Assembly (NCBI GenBank): GCA_000827495.1
Contig: KN817530.1
Span: 56,446 to 120,445 of the forward strand
Source: Hypholoma sublateritium FD-334 SS-4
Lineage: Eukaryota > Basidiomycota > Agaricomycetes > Agaricales > Strophariaceae
DNA length: 64,000 nucleotides
Direction: 5' to 3'
Shown: piece by piece, positions 22,511-34,071 of the stretch
How positions within the stretch are numbered: the stretch's first letter is position 1
How the letters are laid out: each line of letters begins with the position of its first letter
Translations under genes and position numbers: made by a program
Notes under the pieces: generated by a model
Database searches by the model: none
Told to the model about the DNA's origin: nothing
The model's input: the letters and a program-made list of their open reading frames with translations, nothing else

Positions 22511-24140
22511 TTACCTGCTCGCCTCTATAGCAGCAGCACCGTCGGTCGCCTCGTTAAATTGATACATAGGAAGATCAAACAACAACGTCCTTTTGAGAAT
22601 GGTTGGTAGTGGTCGATAGAAGCCAGGGGGGATAGGAATGAGGACGGAAGTCTTCCGAAGGTAAGCCTTGTACTCCGTCCACACATTGGCATCTCGATCT
22701 TCGGCATTTGGGCCATGCGACAACAGATAAAACTTTTTCGCGGTAGGTTTTTCAGCGGTAGGAATACCAGATCCAAACATCAGCAATCTGCGAGAATATC
22801 AGTGCTCAAACAATACAAAAGCAAACGACATTCCTCACAGGGTGGTGAATATCGGGGACATAATCGCACCATATTGAGCAGAGCGAGATGCAGATGGGAG
22901 ATGACCATTTGTTGTGGGTGACAGGCAAAGTATCCAAATTCCCCACCAGCACATTATCCTATTAAAACGCGATTATTATTGCGCATGCCACGGCCGCCGT
23001 GGGTTCACTCACTCGCCGAAGTACGGTGGGTGGCGAGACCATTTCCAAAGACCCTTCTGTGGAAGAAATGAGATGATGATGAAATCGACGATCTAATCCA
23101 CAGCATACGTTAGTTGGCTGTCCTTTAGGAATGAGCTTTTGAGATTTATAGTGATACTAAAATATAAAAAATGATTAACAGAGGCATACTATGCGGTTGA
23201 GGGTGAAACTCGCCTTCTGAGCATCACCAACGGATTCAATCAGGTACCCAATTACCCAGAGAACGATCCCAGCGATATCTCGCGAGGTCCCAAATTTAGG
23301 ATTGCTTCCCCCTGTGCTTATTTCAGAGATGGCCGGGGAGTTCAAAATGGTCAACGGCAGAGAAACCGTCCAAATCTGGCCTGTGAATAAGGAACCTACT
23401 GAGACTCGGCGAAAGGAGACTTACCCAGAGAATCTGGCCTGAAGGAAACGACGTATTCTAAGCGGGTTACGAGGTTTGGAACGACTCCGGGAACTTACCA
23501 ACCCAAAACCCTTTATGCTGGAGTGTAAGAATCAAATATGCTATCATGAAAACTAGATGTCACCAACCAAGGAACTTCCAGAAATGCGAACGGATTTTAT
23601 CGAAGCGAGTATCGCTCCCCATTTTGAGAACACGGAAAAGGAGGAACCCTGCGTATTAATAAATATGGTCAATACGTTGAGATACATAGCGAGACTCCCA
23701 TGAGATCACAGCATGGAGTCCCACGAACCAGCGATTCTGGATGCCCAAACCATGACCAATATACTGGAAACTGTACCAGGTACATGAGTGATAGCGTATA
23801 GGAGTATAATAAGAGACTGCTCACCGAGGTTCCGAGTATGATAGGTATTTCCAGCAAGTAACGTCAGAAGTGCTAGATATTCGGTAAAGTCTGTAAGCGG
23901 TTCACGCGTTCATTCCAGAGCATAAACAAGTACCTAGAAGAAAGAAATTGGACCCTAAAGGTAGATTAATGAGTAGTCAGATAGATTCGACTATTATTAA
24001 CAAGGCGTACCTCCAGTGAAGTCTGTGATTTTGTCAAACTGGAGCGTCCAAGCAATAGCAAAGCCGCATAACTGGTATCCAATTGTCACCAGCAGCGTCA
24101 GGGAAAGATAGTAGCGATCGAGAACATGAGCTGGAGACAT
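22511..24140 (-). CDS. DUF1295 (steroid-reductase-like) membrane protein with micro-exons
   Basis: Twelve exons, 332 aa: 24140-24011, 23954-23934, 23872-23825, 23770-23729, 23648-23568, 23510-23499, 23438-23425, 23375-23214, 23156-23109, 23056-23013, 22958-22839 and 22787-22511. Exons 2, 6 and 7 are only 21, 12 and 14 nt. The joined protein reads through family blocks: FDKITDFTGGSNF, VMVWASRIAGFLLFRVLKMG, SDTRFDKIRSHFWKFL, GQILWIWTVSLP, GLWKWSRHPPYFGE, and FGSGIPTAEKPTAKKFYLLS near the C-terminus. It is a multi-pass protein of the DUF1295 family, related to 3-oxo-5-alpha-steroid 4-dehydrogenases and isoprenylcysteine methyltransferases. The substrate is unknown. The intron 23213-23157 has a GC donor (AAG|GCGAGT). 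Confidence 0.9.
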
Positions 24141-25030
24141 TGTGAGAAACGAGAGAAAGGAAGAACATGGTCAGTATTGGCATGAGACCGTGACTCTCTC
24201 CGAGGAATTGAGGAATGACGATCGATCGCCGCCGCTTCCGGTATCCCCGGCCCGTCCGAGATCCCCAGCGCGCACAACGTCGAACAAACTCTCAGGCTCA
24301 GTGCTAACTTGGTGTCGACCGAGCTACACCCAATTCTCATTCTGACGCTGCTTGACCACAATCATTATTTAATCCACGCTAACCCACAAGACGCTGCTGC
24401 AAAACAGTATACCACCAGAATTCTCTGCGCTTAACGGTGTCGCCCGCCGGTTGTCCTCCATCAGGTAGCCTTGATTGATCCAAGATTCATCAGAGAAGAA
24501 GTGTAAGATATGCGGTTTCCTTTCGAGTCCCTCTCGTAATTGTATTTGCAAAACCGCGAAGATCGACCCGCATATGGAATTAATACAAACCATATACATA
24601 CGCCTACTCTAACTTTATGCAGCTATATTTCCTGTTTCAATGAATAGCGATTCTATCACAAACTGCTTACACCGAGCACAATCAGCCCAGGAATAAGTTG
24701 TGATCCCGAAACTCCCAGCTGGGCAGCTCCATGGGCTCTGAATCTTCTTGAGTTCTTCGCGCAATGCATGTGTGTCATTTGTTTCGGATACGAAAAACTC
24801 AGGTCAAGCGATGCTACACCCATGGCATGTCACATCTGGTCTAGGTATTCTAAATATGTACGCGTATGTGCTCTATATCTATATGTATGTACTGCTCGAT
24901 CAAAAAATTTCAAAACTCCAAGTCCAAAGAAAGGAAGGCAAAAACAGGACAGCGTAAATCCAAAACAAGAGCAGAAACTCAACTGCGATGCAAGTAAGCA
25001 ATTAATAGATTCGATGCAATGCAAAAATGC
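24141..25030. other. Intergenic between DUF1295 and serine dehydratase genes
   Basis: About 890 bases, containing the DUF1295 promoter and the serine dehydratase 3' end. Frames in both strands are short and unsupported. I see no RNA gene. Confidence 0.5.
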
Positions 25031-28000
25031 TCAGCATGCTGGGACAGTCAGTGGTATCCGCACAGTCGTCTGTCGAACATTCATCAGGGGCAAATACATC
25101 AGAAACATAACGGATACTCACAGCTAGGCCCTGGATGAAATCATAAGAGAACATTGATGAAAACCAGCCAAAGAAACGACAGATAGAAGACGCACAGAGA
25201 GACTCGTTTCCTTATATTTTACGCTCATATCCGCGGCTGTCAGACGCATGGCTTCGATGGCTTCGTCCAGGGTAACGCTGTAGACACCATCGCTAGCCAT
25301 GGACAACTGCGCGGCGGTAACCGCCTTGACAGCTGTGACATTGTCCGAACATTTAACCCTCGTGTAGCTTCTGGATAACCGCTATGGACGTACCTCCGAG
25401 ACTGTTGCGTTCCTATATATAGTATGATCAGCTCGAGGTCACGGTCCCATACAACTCATCAGGCTTACAATACAGGGAACCTGGACGAGCCCGTCGATTG
25501 GGTCACAGGTGAGGCCAAGATTGTGCTCTGCGCAAAGCGTGTCATTTCTCGGGCCAATCAGAGCGAGCAATCAGAAGCCTCTTGCCTATTCCAATCTCTG
25601 CAGCCTGCATGAAGCGAAGTTATCAAAAATGAGTGCGAAATTTTAGAGCCACGTGGAAAACACCGCAAACCTGCAGAACCGTCTCCGGAGATGCTAAGCG
25701 CCAAAGAGAAGTGAAAAAGTGTACACCAAGTCCAAATCCGAAGACGACTGACCTCCCATACAAGCAGCAAAGCCTGCGCTGGCCATTGAGCACGCAACTA
25801 ATTATAGCGACCAATGTTTGTGAGCAACTATGAAATCAAAATGGAAAATGACGAGCGCACCTCCTACTTCAGCTTGGCAGCCCCCTTCTGCCGCTGAGAT
25901 CGTGCTGCCTCGTTTGAAAAGCATACCAACCGCCTGCACCGGTATAGCCATAAACGCTCGCGCTCTTCGAGAAGCCCGCGCCACATACCGATGCCGTCAG
26001 CAAGAACGTCTGGATGCTTTTTTCTGGATCGTCGCTGACAAACTAAAAACGGCCGGCACGCATGTAAATCGGGCTGAACGAGGACGTAGAGCTGCTATGG
26101 CGCCCCCAAAGCGGACACCCACCTCGATTATGTATTTCAAAACGGCAGGAATCACACCGGCGGCGCCATTAGTCGGCGAGGTCACGATGCGGCCGCCTGA
26201 TGCGTTTACCTCGTTAACCGCAATAGCATAGCATGATAAGAAGTCCACCGCCGGAATGACCGTTTTTCTCTGTGCAATGATGGTGAAAAAAAACTCGGCA
26301 AGATCAATTTGTGGAGCGCGAAAAACGAGGCTTACGGGTGGCATAGGAAGAAGGGCATGCTCGAACGACCCCACCACCCGCTGCGCACGCGCGGAGGGGG
26401 TCGATGATGCCACTCTTTTGCTGCCATGCGGCGGACTGCTGCTGTTATCGGTACTGCTCCCATCGAGATCGTCTATCGCTCCTGGTGGCCCTGGGATGGC
26501 GCCCGCCCCCAGTGCAGAGCCAGACGCGATCATAGGGCGCTGTAGGGGGGGTCCCATTCCCGGATAAAAGCTGGGACGTACACGCCGGTGGTTTAGCGTC
26601 GTGATGCCCCAATGCAATACCGCACCTTACCCGCGCATTAGACGCCTGTACAGCATTGGTGCACGCCTGCGTACACCCAGCCGACCTGGCAGTGTTGTCT
26701 CGGAGGTGGACACGCCTGTCCGGATGCATTCGTCCATCACTTGCCATATGCGCATAATCTGCAAAGAATGAGTACCACACCGTGACCGCAGTGCTGTGGA
26801 CATAACGCGCTGACTTTGTCGTGGATATCTGCATCCGTATACCCGAAGGCTTTCTGGGATAATATAGCAAAATAAGTCTTGATTAAAATAAAATGGGGAG
26901 CGGCGGACTTCATTGTCATGGACAATTTGGGCGATGGTCATCTAGTATTTTTTTCAGAATACACGCAGGCATAAAACATGCGATATGTCGCACATTGTGT
27001 TTCTTCGTGAGAGCCAATAAAGAGTTTCCCGAGTCAAATGCGTGTGGCGGATCTTTAGAGCCAGTATGATCAGAGGTATGTTCACCGTTCTCCTCTAGAG
27101 GATTTGTTTGGTGAGAATCTATGGGGTCCGCTAGGGAATGGACTTGATACAGTCTTGCACCGTGTACTTTTGTTTTATCGACGCCTTTATAGAACAGGTT
27201 TTCATCCACTGCGACAGTCTATGTTAGCGCCGATCTTTGCCGTTGATTAACGGGATAGAAACCCTTCGTTTTCTCGTTCACGACAAAACCACCACCCACG
27301 CTGAAATATTCATTGGTCGCCAGTAAAGTACCGTCTTCATCGAAGCAACTAAAGCGCATGCCATTCGGGTGTGTTTTCAGCACTTGATCCCAACGCCACA
27401 ACATGTCGCGGTCCATATCGTAGATGATTCTGTGACGCCCTCCGAGCAAGAGGGACTTGTTCGTAACGATGTCAGCATATCGAGAATCAATAGTACCAGT
27501 ATCGATTGTTTCTGGGTCAGATCCTGCCAACGACAAAAATACATGAGCGTCTGTTTCGGATCTGCGCAAAAAGAGACGACCTTCCAATCCGAGAAGGATT
27601 GCTTGAGGAGTATGATGCCTTTCGTACAGAGATCAAAACGTGCTGAACAACGAAATGTAAGACACACCCTTTGCCTTTATGTAGGTAATTTATCAATTTT
27701 CAGAGCATTGTAAATTATTTGCATTGCATACCTGTGGCTGCGAGAGATCCATATCTAGACGACAAGAGCTAAGCTATTTTCACGCTGTATTGCATTTGAT
27801 CATGATACGGACAGATTTATTTTAACGGTTTTGACCTGGTGCGCAAGTTAACATGGCATACGTGGGAAACAACGTTGACGAGTTCATACTTTTTCTAGCA
27901 GGTCTAGCTCTTGGAGATCTGCGATGAAAATCTTTGCAGCACGCATAGGACCAACGGTGTGGGAAGAGGATGGGCCAACTAAGAGTAGATAAGAGGGGAG

Positions 28001-28289
28001 CAGACGCAGCTATTCTTGTAGACGGACCTCCGATACTGAACAAATCGAAGGTGGATATGACCGCATGTTCCGGAAGGTGACGCTCCGTTGGAACGCTGGC
28101 GTCGTCCTCGGCCACTGGCGCGAGGGCAGAGCTCGTTATTGTCCTGTGAGTGAGGGGTGATATTGCCCGTGGCCGCTGGCAGTCAGACGCGTTAAAAAGA
28201 TTCTTGGTAGCAACAGCAGGCAGAAAGACGTTTTTAGTGCGCCTTGCTGTCAAAGTCAGCCTAGAGACGCTTCTGAAGAGAGGGGGCAT
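25031..28289 (-). CDS. Iron-sulfur L-serine dehydratase (L-serine ammonia-lyase), single chain, 22 exons
   Basis: The enzyme converts L-serine to pyruvate and ammonia with a [4Fe-4S] cluster, not PLP. The N-terminus ([20 protein letters not shown]) looks like a mitochondrial presequence. The beta-domain start [20 protein letters not shown] and [30 protein letters not shown] follow; the alpha domain has [20 protein letters not shown] and [20 protein letters not shown]. Candidate cluster ligands are the Cys of VGVACS and the two in [14 protein letters not shown]; the protein ends TVPAC, like the C-terminal Cys that enters the active site in bacterial type 2 enzymes. Exons sum to 681 codons. Very small exons: 27835-27813 (23), 27754-27732 (23), 27674-27668 (7), 25604-25586 (19), 25412-25394 (19) and 25130-25122 (9 nt). 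One intron (25585-25528) has a GC donor. Confidence 0.92.
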
Positions 28290-28613
28290 CGGAAGCTATC
28301 GGAGAGGATGAGCAGTAGGTATAAGATTGAAAATGCACTGCGTTTTATATTGGCTATGGTAGATTAGAACAATTAGGGGAGGTGGATGGAGTGGAGAAAG
28401 AAGGAAACGGGATCCGCATGCATGGCCGCAATAAAGAAATAAAAAATATAGAGTGGCATTTTGATGGGCGGTTGCCAATCACGTGACTGCGTTCTGACCT
28501 CTCTCGCGCCTGCTGCTTCCAATTTCTGCCTTCTCCTCTCCCCGCGCTGCCTTCCCAACCACGTACTTGGGTGTTGCTGGATCTCGGCTGTTAATCTTGG
28601 TTTGGCCCCCTCC
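28290..28613. promoter_or_regulatory. Shared divergent promoter, serine dehydratase / RhoGAP
   Basis: 324 bases between two start codons on opposite strands. A TTTTATATTGG stretch at ~28343 could serve as a TATA-like site, and a CACGTGAC E-box-like word lies at 28480-28487. Use of these sites is inference. Confidence 0.5.
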
Positions 28614-31600
28614 ATGGCTTCAAATTCTGGCTACGGCGGTGGCCTCAATGTGCAGGCGACGCCGACGAGAGAAAGGGACAGGGACAGGCATCCCTTCCCT
28701 CCGTCGTCCCAACCGTCGCCAGCAGCGTCGCTGCGTCAGTCAAGCAGCTCTGCGGCCTCCGCATTATTCGCCAATGTCCCGCCTTCAACTTCGCCCTCAG
28801 GCCAACCCTCGCCCCAGACGATCACAGTGGACAGCCTGCTGGGCCAACACGCCTCGTCTCCGGATCCCACCAAATCCGCCCTTGTCCAGGCCGTCGCCGA
28901 CCGCAACGTACTCCAGAGCCAAAATACCCAACTCTGGAAATTGATCGAGAAGCAGCGAACAGGCTACAACCAGATCCTCAAAGAGCTCGAACGCATCCGC
29001 TCAGAGCGCGATTCGTACAAGATCAAGCTCTCAGCTTTGGCTGGCGGACCGAGTGGTGGTTTCGACAAACGCCAGAAAACGACCAGCGAACGAGGGGCGC
29101 GACCGAGTGTGGACACCATTGCAAGCATCATCTCAACTAATCAACCCACCTCCCAGATTAGAAGCTCGGCGCCCCGCCACAATTCTGATGACGCAGGTAG
29201 GTTTCTTGTGAGCGGAATCTGCTTTGTGTGCTCAATTATAATTTTAAAGCCACTCCGCGAGGTACTCAACATGCACAGGGCCTCCAGTCGTCCCGCTCTT
29301 ACGATCCCATGGCGTTCCGCGCCAACGAAAACGGCCATCATCAACTCAATGGAAGTCAGAACTCAATTGTGGCGCCGCTCAAGACGAACAGTCCCCCGCC
29401 AGGCCCGCCTCTACCCGCTCCTTTTACTCCTTCCCGCCAGACATCAAGACCGCCACCATCTCCCCTCGTTGTTCCCAGTCGTGCCGATACCCTCTCATAC
29501 ACGGCCTCCTCGCCCGCTTCCTCCACCTCCTCGAGGCCCCCGTTCCCAGACGATACAAACACAGCGCCAAACAGCGGCGTCGGAAACGGGATTTATGCGA
29601 CCGCCGGAAATGCTGCCCGCCCGCTGCCCCACCCGAGAAAATCCAGCTTGGCGGACAGCATCAGCAGCATAGGCAGTTCCACGACGACGCCTTCCGCGTC
29701 GACCTTTACCTCGATGTCCTCGAGCGCGAGCCCGCTCAATTTCGGGGGCAATCAGGCGATCCCATCGCAACAGTATCAGGCGAGCGTTACCCCGTTGACC
29801 ACCCCGGCTAGCTTCAACAACCCGTTCAGCTCGTCTGCAGAGAGCCTTATCACGCGGCAGCGCGGTCTGTCCCCCGCGGCGTCGTCGCCCGCCATCGTGC
29901 AGCCCCCGCCCGCGACGCTGCCTGTCAATGGCTCTGGGATCGCTCAGTCGCAGCCGTCCCAGCAGTCGCTCTCCCTCGGCGATCCCCGGCAGTTCATGCA
30001 ATCGCGCGATTCGCGAATATCGCTGCCCGACGAGGCGAGCCGGTATATTCAGAACATGACCGACTCGCCTGTTACGAGCCCGCGGACGGATGCGTTCTCG
30101 CCCAAATCGAAGCTGTCGAATTCCGTATTCCCCCCGGTAGCCGACGGCGCGTCGCAGTCTGGCCGCGAGAGCGAATTTCTTGACATGGATGAAGAAGGAG
30201 GAGAAGAGGACTCGGACTCGGAATCCGCGGCAGGTGATGCGACCATCAGTGCTGATGATGCAGGTATGTTTACCACATCTCTTGTTCGTGAAAGACACTG
30301 ACATGAACAATTAGCAGCCTTCGAGCATGTCTCCTCGGCTATTCTCTCCAGACAAGACAACAATACAGACAATATGGACGAGGGGCTTCCATATTCTCAT
30401 GCTGATAGCACGAACAATTACTCGTCGCAGGAGCGAAAGGACAGATCACGTGTCGATGCTGAGGCATTCCCGCTTCCGCCGCCCTCAAACATGTACATCC
30501 AGCAGCAGCAGGCACTTGCCGGTCAGGGCCAGACGTCCCAACAGCTATATGCGCATCCAGGCGCCCAGCATCAGCAGCTAGCGCAGCATCAGCAAGGCCC
30601 GCCGACATCGTCATCGTCGTCAAAACATACGCAAGCAACGACGTCTGATCAGCACCACCATCATCATACGACAGACGACGCATACACTCACATGCAAGAG
30701 GCGGCCCCTCAGCGACAGGATTCCACAAGCAAGTCGCCGGAGCCGCTGGAGGGCGCGATGTATCCTCTTCCAGCGGCATTCCGTGCTCTCCCGCTGTTGT
30801 CCTCCGACCTACCCCACACAACAATCAATGTTTCCCACTCGTTCGTGCGGCCCAACGACCGCGGAAAGGAGGTCCTGTCCTTCGTCGTGTTTGTCAGTCC
30901 GGGCAATGGCAAGGAGGGCTGGAAGGTCGAGAAGATGTACTCGGATGTGCTGAGTCTGGACCAACGGGTAAGAAATAGCGTTGGGCGCGGGGTGGGGAAG
31001 AAGATCGCCAATCTTCCAGAAGGAAAGCTCTGGAAGGACCATGCGCCGGCGAAGGTTGATCAAAGAAAGGTCGGCTTTGTCCTGCGCGCGCGCTTTTTCA
31101 TAGCTGATTGCCCCTCAATCTGCACAGGCTGTTCTCGAAAACTACCTGCAGACTCTGATCCAGCTTCCCGTGAAGAGCAACGACGAGGTCATCGCCTTTT
31201 TTACTTCTGATATTGTTCGAGACCAGAAGCAGCCCGTGATGCAGGCGGGCCACAAAGAAGGGTACTTGACAAAGCGGGGCAAGAACTTTGGGGGTTGGAA
31301 GACACGGTTCTTCGTGCTTCAAGGCCCAGTGCTAGAGTACTACGATTGTGTAAGTTTGCCTGCTTCCCAGTTATAGTCTCATCATTTACATGTGGTCGTA
31401 GCGCGGCGGCGCTCACCTGGGCTCCATCACCATCACGGGGGCACAAATTGCGCGCCAACATCGGACCGAGCGCCCCCCGTCAGACGACGAGAAGGAATAC
31501 CGACACGCTTTCCTTATCGTCGAAGCGAAGAAGGGCCCAGGCGGCAACCATCCGCGCCACGTCCTGTGCGCCGAAAGCGACGAGGACCGTGACAGCTGGG

Positions 31601-33830
31601 TCGAGCTGCTGGTCAGGTACTACACGGGGACGTACAGCAACGATCTGGTGTTCAACCCCGCATCTGGGGTGACGTCGATCTCGCTCGCCGCCTCGTCGCA
31701 GCAGTCCGTGCTAATGGGGCAGCCGCGGTCGAGCACCAGTTCGCTGGATGTCTCGAGCCAGGCCACGCCCCGCAAGGCGGCGGCGCGCGGCCTCTCGCGC
31801 GATGACATCTCGCGTGGGGCTGCGGTGCCCATTGCACTGCTGCCCCCTGACGCCAATAACGCGAAGCTCTTCCAGGCGGGGCCGACCCCAGAAGACTACC
31901 TGCGCTCGTCCAGCCCGTCGCGATCGGTCGACCCCTCGCCGATCGACCGGCAGGGGCCGTCCGCCGCCGGTGCCTTCGACGCGCGCCAGCGCAGCCTGGG
32001 CCAGCCCTCGAGCCTGCCGGACGCGTCGCCGCTCTCGAGCGGGCTCATCTTCCCGCTGGAGGGTGGCCCGGTGGCGGGGCTCGCGGCGCTGGTCCCGCGT
32101 GCGAACTCGGAGCTGGGGCACTATCCCGAGCTCGCGGCGGACGGGCGGCCGTCGCTCGCGCCTGCGCGCAAGGAGCAGCACCGTGCGCGCGACGAGGGGC
32201 GCAAGTCATTTTACCCGACGATCAACATGGTCGGTGCGTCGCCGACGACGTCCATAGGCCCGCCGCCGCCGCCACTGCAGCCCGCTGATCGTGTGCCGTC
32301 GCCCGAGAAGCTGGACGCGAGCAGCAAGGTGAAGATCTCGGGGCCGATGAACGGCGCTCCTATCCCGTCCGGGTTCAAGTTCGGCGGCAAAGAGGCGCCC
32401 TCCGCCGACCTGTCAGCAGCAGCGAACGACAGGCGGGAGAAGGCCAAGTCGCGTTCGTTCTGGGGCTTTGGGAAGGCGAACGGTAGAGATCCATTCCATC
32501 AGGATCTCGAAAAGAGGGTTTCATTGCTGACTGATGATGTATAGGTGACAAGGCGCATCTCCATGCGGCATACCCTCCGCGCGCAGTGTTTGGCGTCGCC
32601 CTGGAGGAGGCGTTGGACGTGGCGCAGATATGCAATCTACCGGCGATTGTTTTCCGCGCGATACAGTACCTGGAGGCGAAAAAGGCAGATCAGGAGGAGG
32701 GCATCTACAGGCTGAGCGGCAGCTCCGCAGTCATCAAGGGTCTGAAGGACATGTTCAACAGCGGTAGGCCCATCATTGTTGTGCGCAAATTATGCTGAGG
32801 CTTATTCTGTTTCGAAGAGGGCGACATCGATCTGCTCGCATCTGACGAGTACTGGGATCCGCACGCTATCGCCGGGCTTCTGAAGAGCTTCCTGCGCGAA
32901 TTGCCCTCAAGCATCCTGACGCGCGACCTGCATCTGAGGTTCCTCGCCGTCATCGGCAAGTGCTATCAGCGCGCGGCGTGACCTGACATCGCTGACCCTC
33001 GTGTGCAGACTTCGTGGACCCGCAGGAGCGGATCAAGGAGCTCTCGCAGCTGATTGCGGCGCTCCCGCTCGCGAACTACACGCTCCTGCGGGCGCTGACG
33101 GCGCACCTGATCCTGATCGTGCAGAACTCGAACGTGAACAAGATGACGATGCGCAATGTGGGGATCGTGTTCAGCCCGACGCTGGGGATCCCGGCGGGGG
33201 TGTTCAGCCTCATGCTCGGCGAGTTCAACCGGGTGTTCAACGTCGACGCGGACAACGACGCGGACGAGGCTGCGCCGGCGGAGGGCGCGGCGGGCGGCGG
33301 GCTGCTGGAGCACCCGGCGGAGCCGCTCCGGCGCAACAGCCGGCAGTACTCTGACGCCGCGGCGGACCAGCTGCTGGGGCTCTCGGGGCGCTCGCTCTCA
33401 GGTACGGCCTCTCTTTGTTATCGCACGCCCGCGCTGACCGGCACACACAGCGTCCGCGGAGGAGGCGCAGTCGGACGGGGACGACTTTTCGCTGAACGAG
33501 AGCGGGGGCGAGACGACGGAGGGGTCCGCGTCGGGGTCGTCGAGCCCCGCGGGGGCAGCGGCGGCGGCGGGGGCGCAGGCGCAGGGGGCGGAGGAGGCGG
33601 AGGGCGGGGTGTTCGTGGTGGAGCCGGGGTCGCCGCGGACGCCGACGGCGAAGACGACGAAGGCGGCGAGCGCGGCGGCGAGCCGCGGGCTGAACGTGGC
33701 GGTGACGCACTCGGAGCGGGGGAACCGGCACTCGCGGATGCTCGGGCTGCCCGCGTCGCCCCGCCCACCGCCGTCGCCTGCGCGCGCGGACGCGCCGGTG
33801 CTGCTGCCCCCCGCCGCGGACGCGTCGTAG
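28614..33830 (+). CDS. Bem3-like RhoGAP with PX and PH domains
   Basis: Nine exons, 1594 aa: 28614-29196, 29250-30263, 30315-31069, 31128-31349, 31402-32482, 32545-32763, 32818-32955, 33009-33401 and 33451-33830. An N-terminal coiled coil (LQSQNTQLWKLIEKQRTGYN, ~residues 100-150) is followed by ~500 residues of Ser/Pro/Gln-rich disorder. A PX domain sits at ~695-820 (SFVRPNDRGKEVLSFVVFVS), a PH domain at ~820-930 (HKEGYLTKRGKNFGGWKTRF, DSWVELL) and a RhoGAP domain at ~1225-1410 (FGVALEEAL, the arginine finger in GIYRLSGSS, LLKSFLRELPSSIL, NVNKMTMRNVGIVFSPTLG). This order is that of yeast Bem3, a GAP for Cdc42 at sites of polarized growth, targeted by phosphoinositides. The intron 32956-33008 has a GC donor (G|GCAAGT). 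The last exons are extremely GC-rich. Confidence 0.94.
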
Positions 33831-34071
33831 CGGATTTTTATTCCATCTATCTTTCTGCTTTTCCTTTCTATTTCGTTCGGTCCGCGCACACTCTTGTACC
33901 TATTTCGCTGCCCATATACCACATCTTGATACCAGAGATATTTTATTATTCTTGCCATGTAACACGGAGGCGGTTGGTTGTTGTGTCCAGCCGCTTGCGC
34001 CAAACAAAGCCTATCCTATGACGGGCGCCTCTGTCTCACCTCGGCCTGCACACGACGACGACGACATTAGG

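Noticed and set aside
33001..33830. Several long ORFs in all frames over the 3' end of the RhoGAP gene
   Set aside because: High GC removes stop codons; only the spliced frame carries the conserved RhoGAP sequence.
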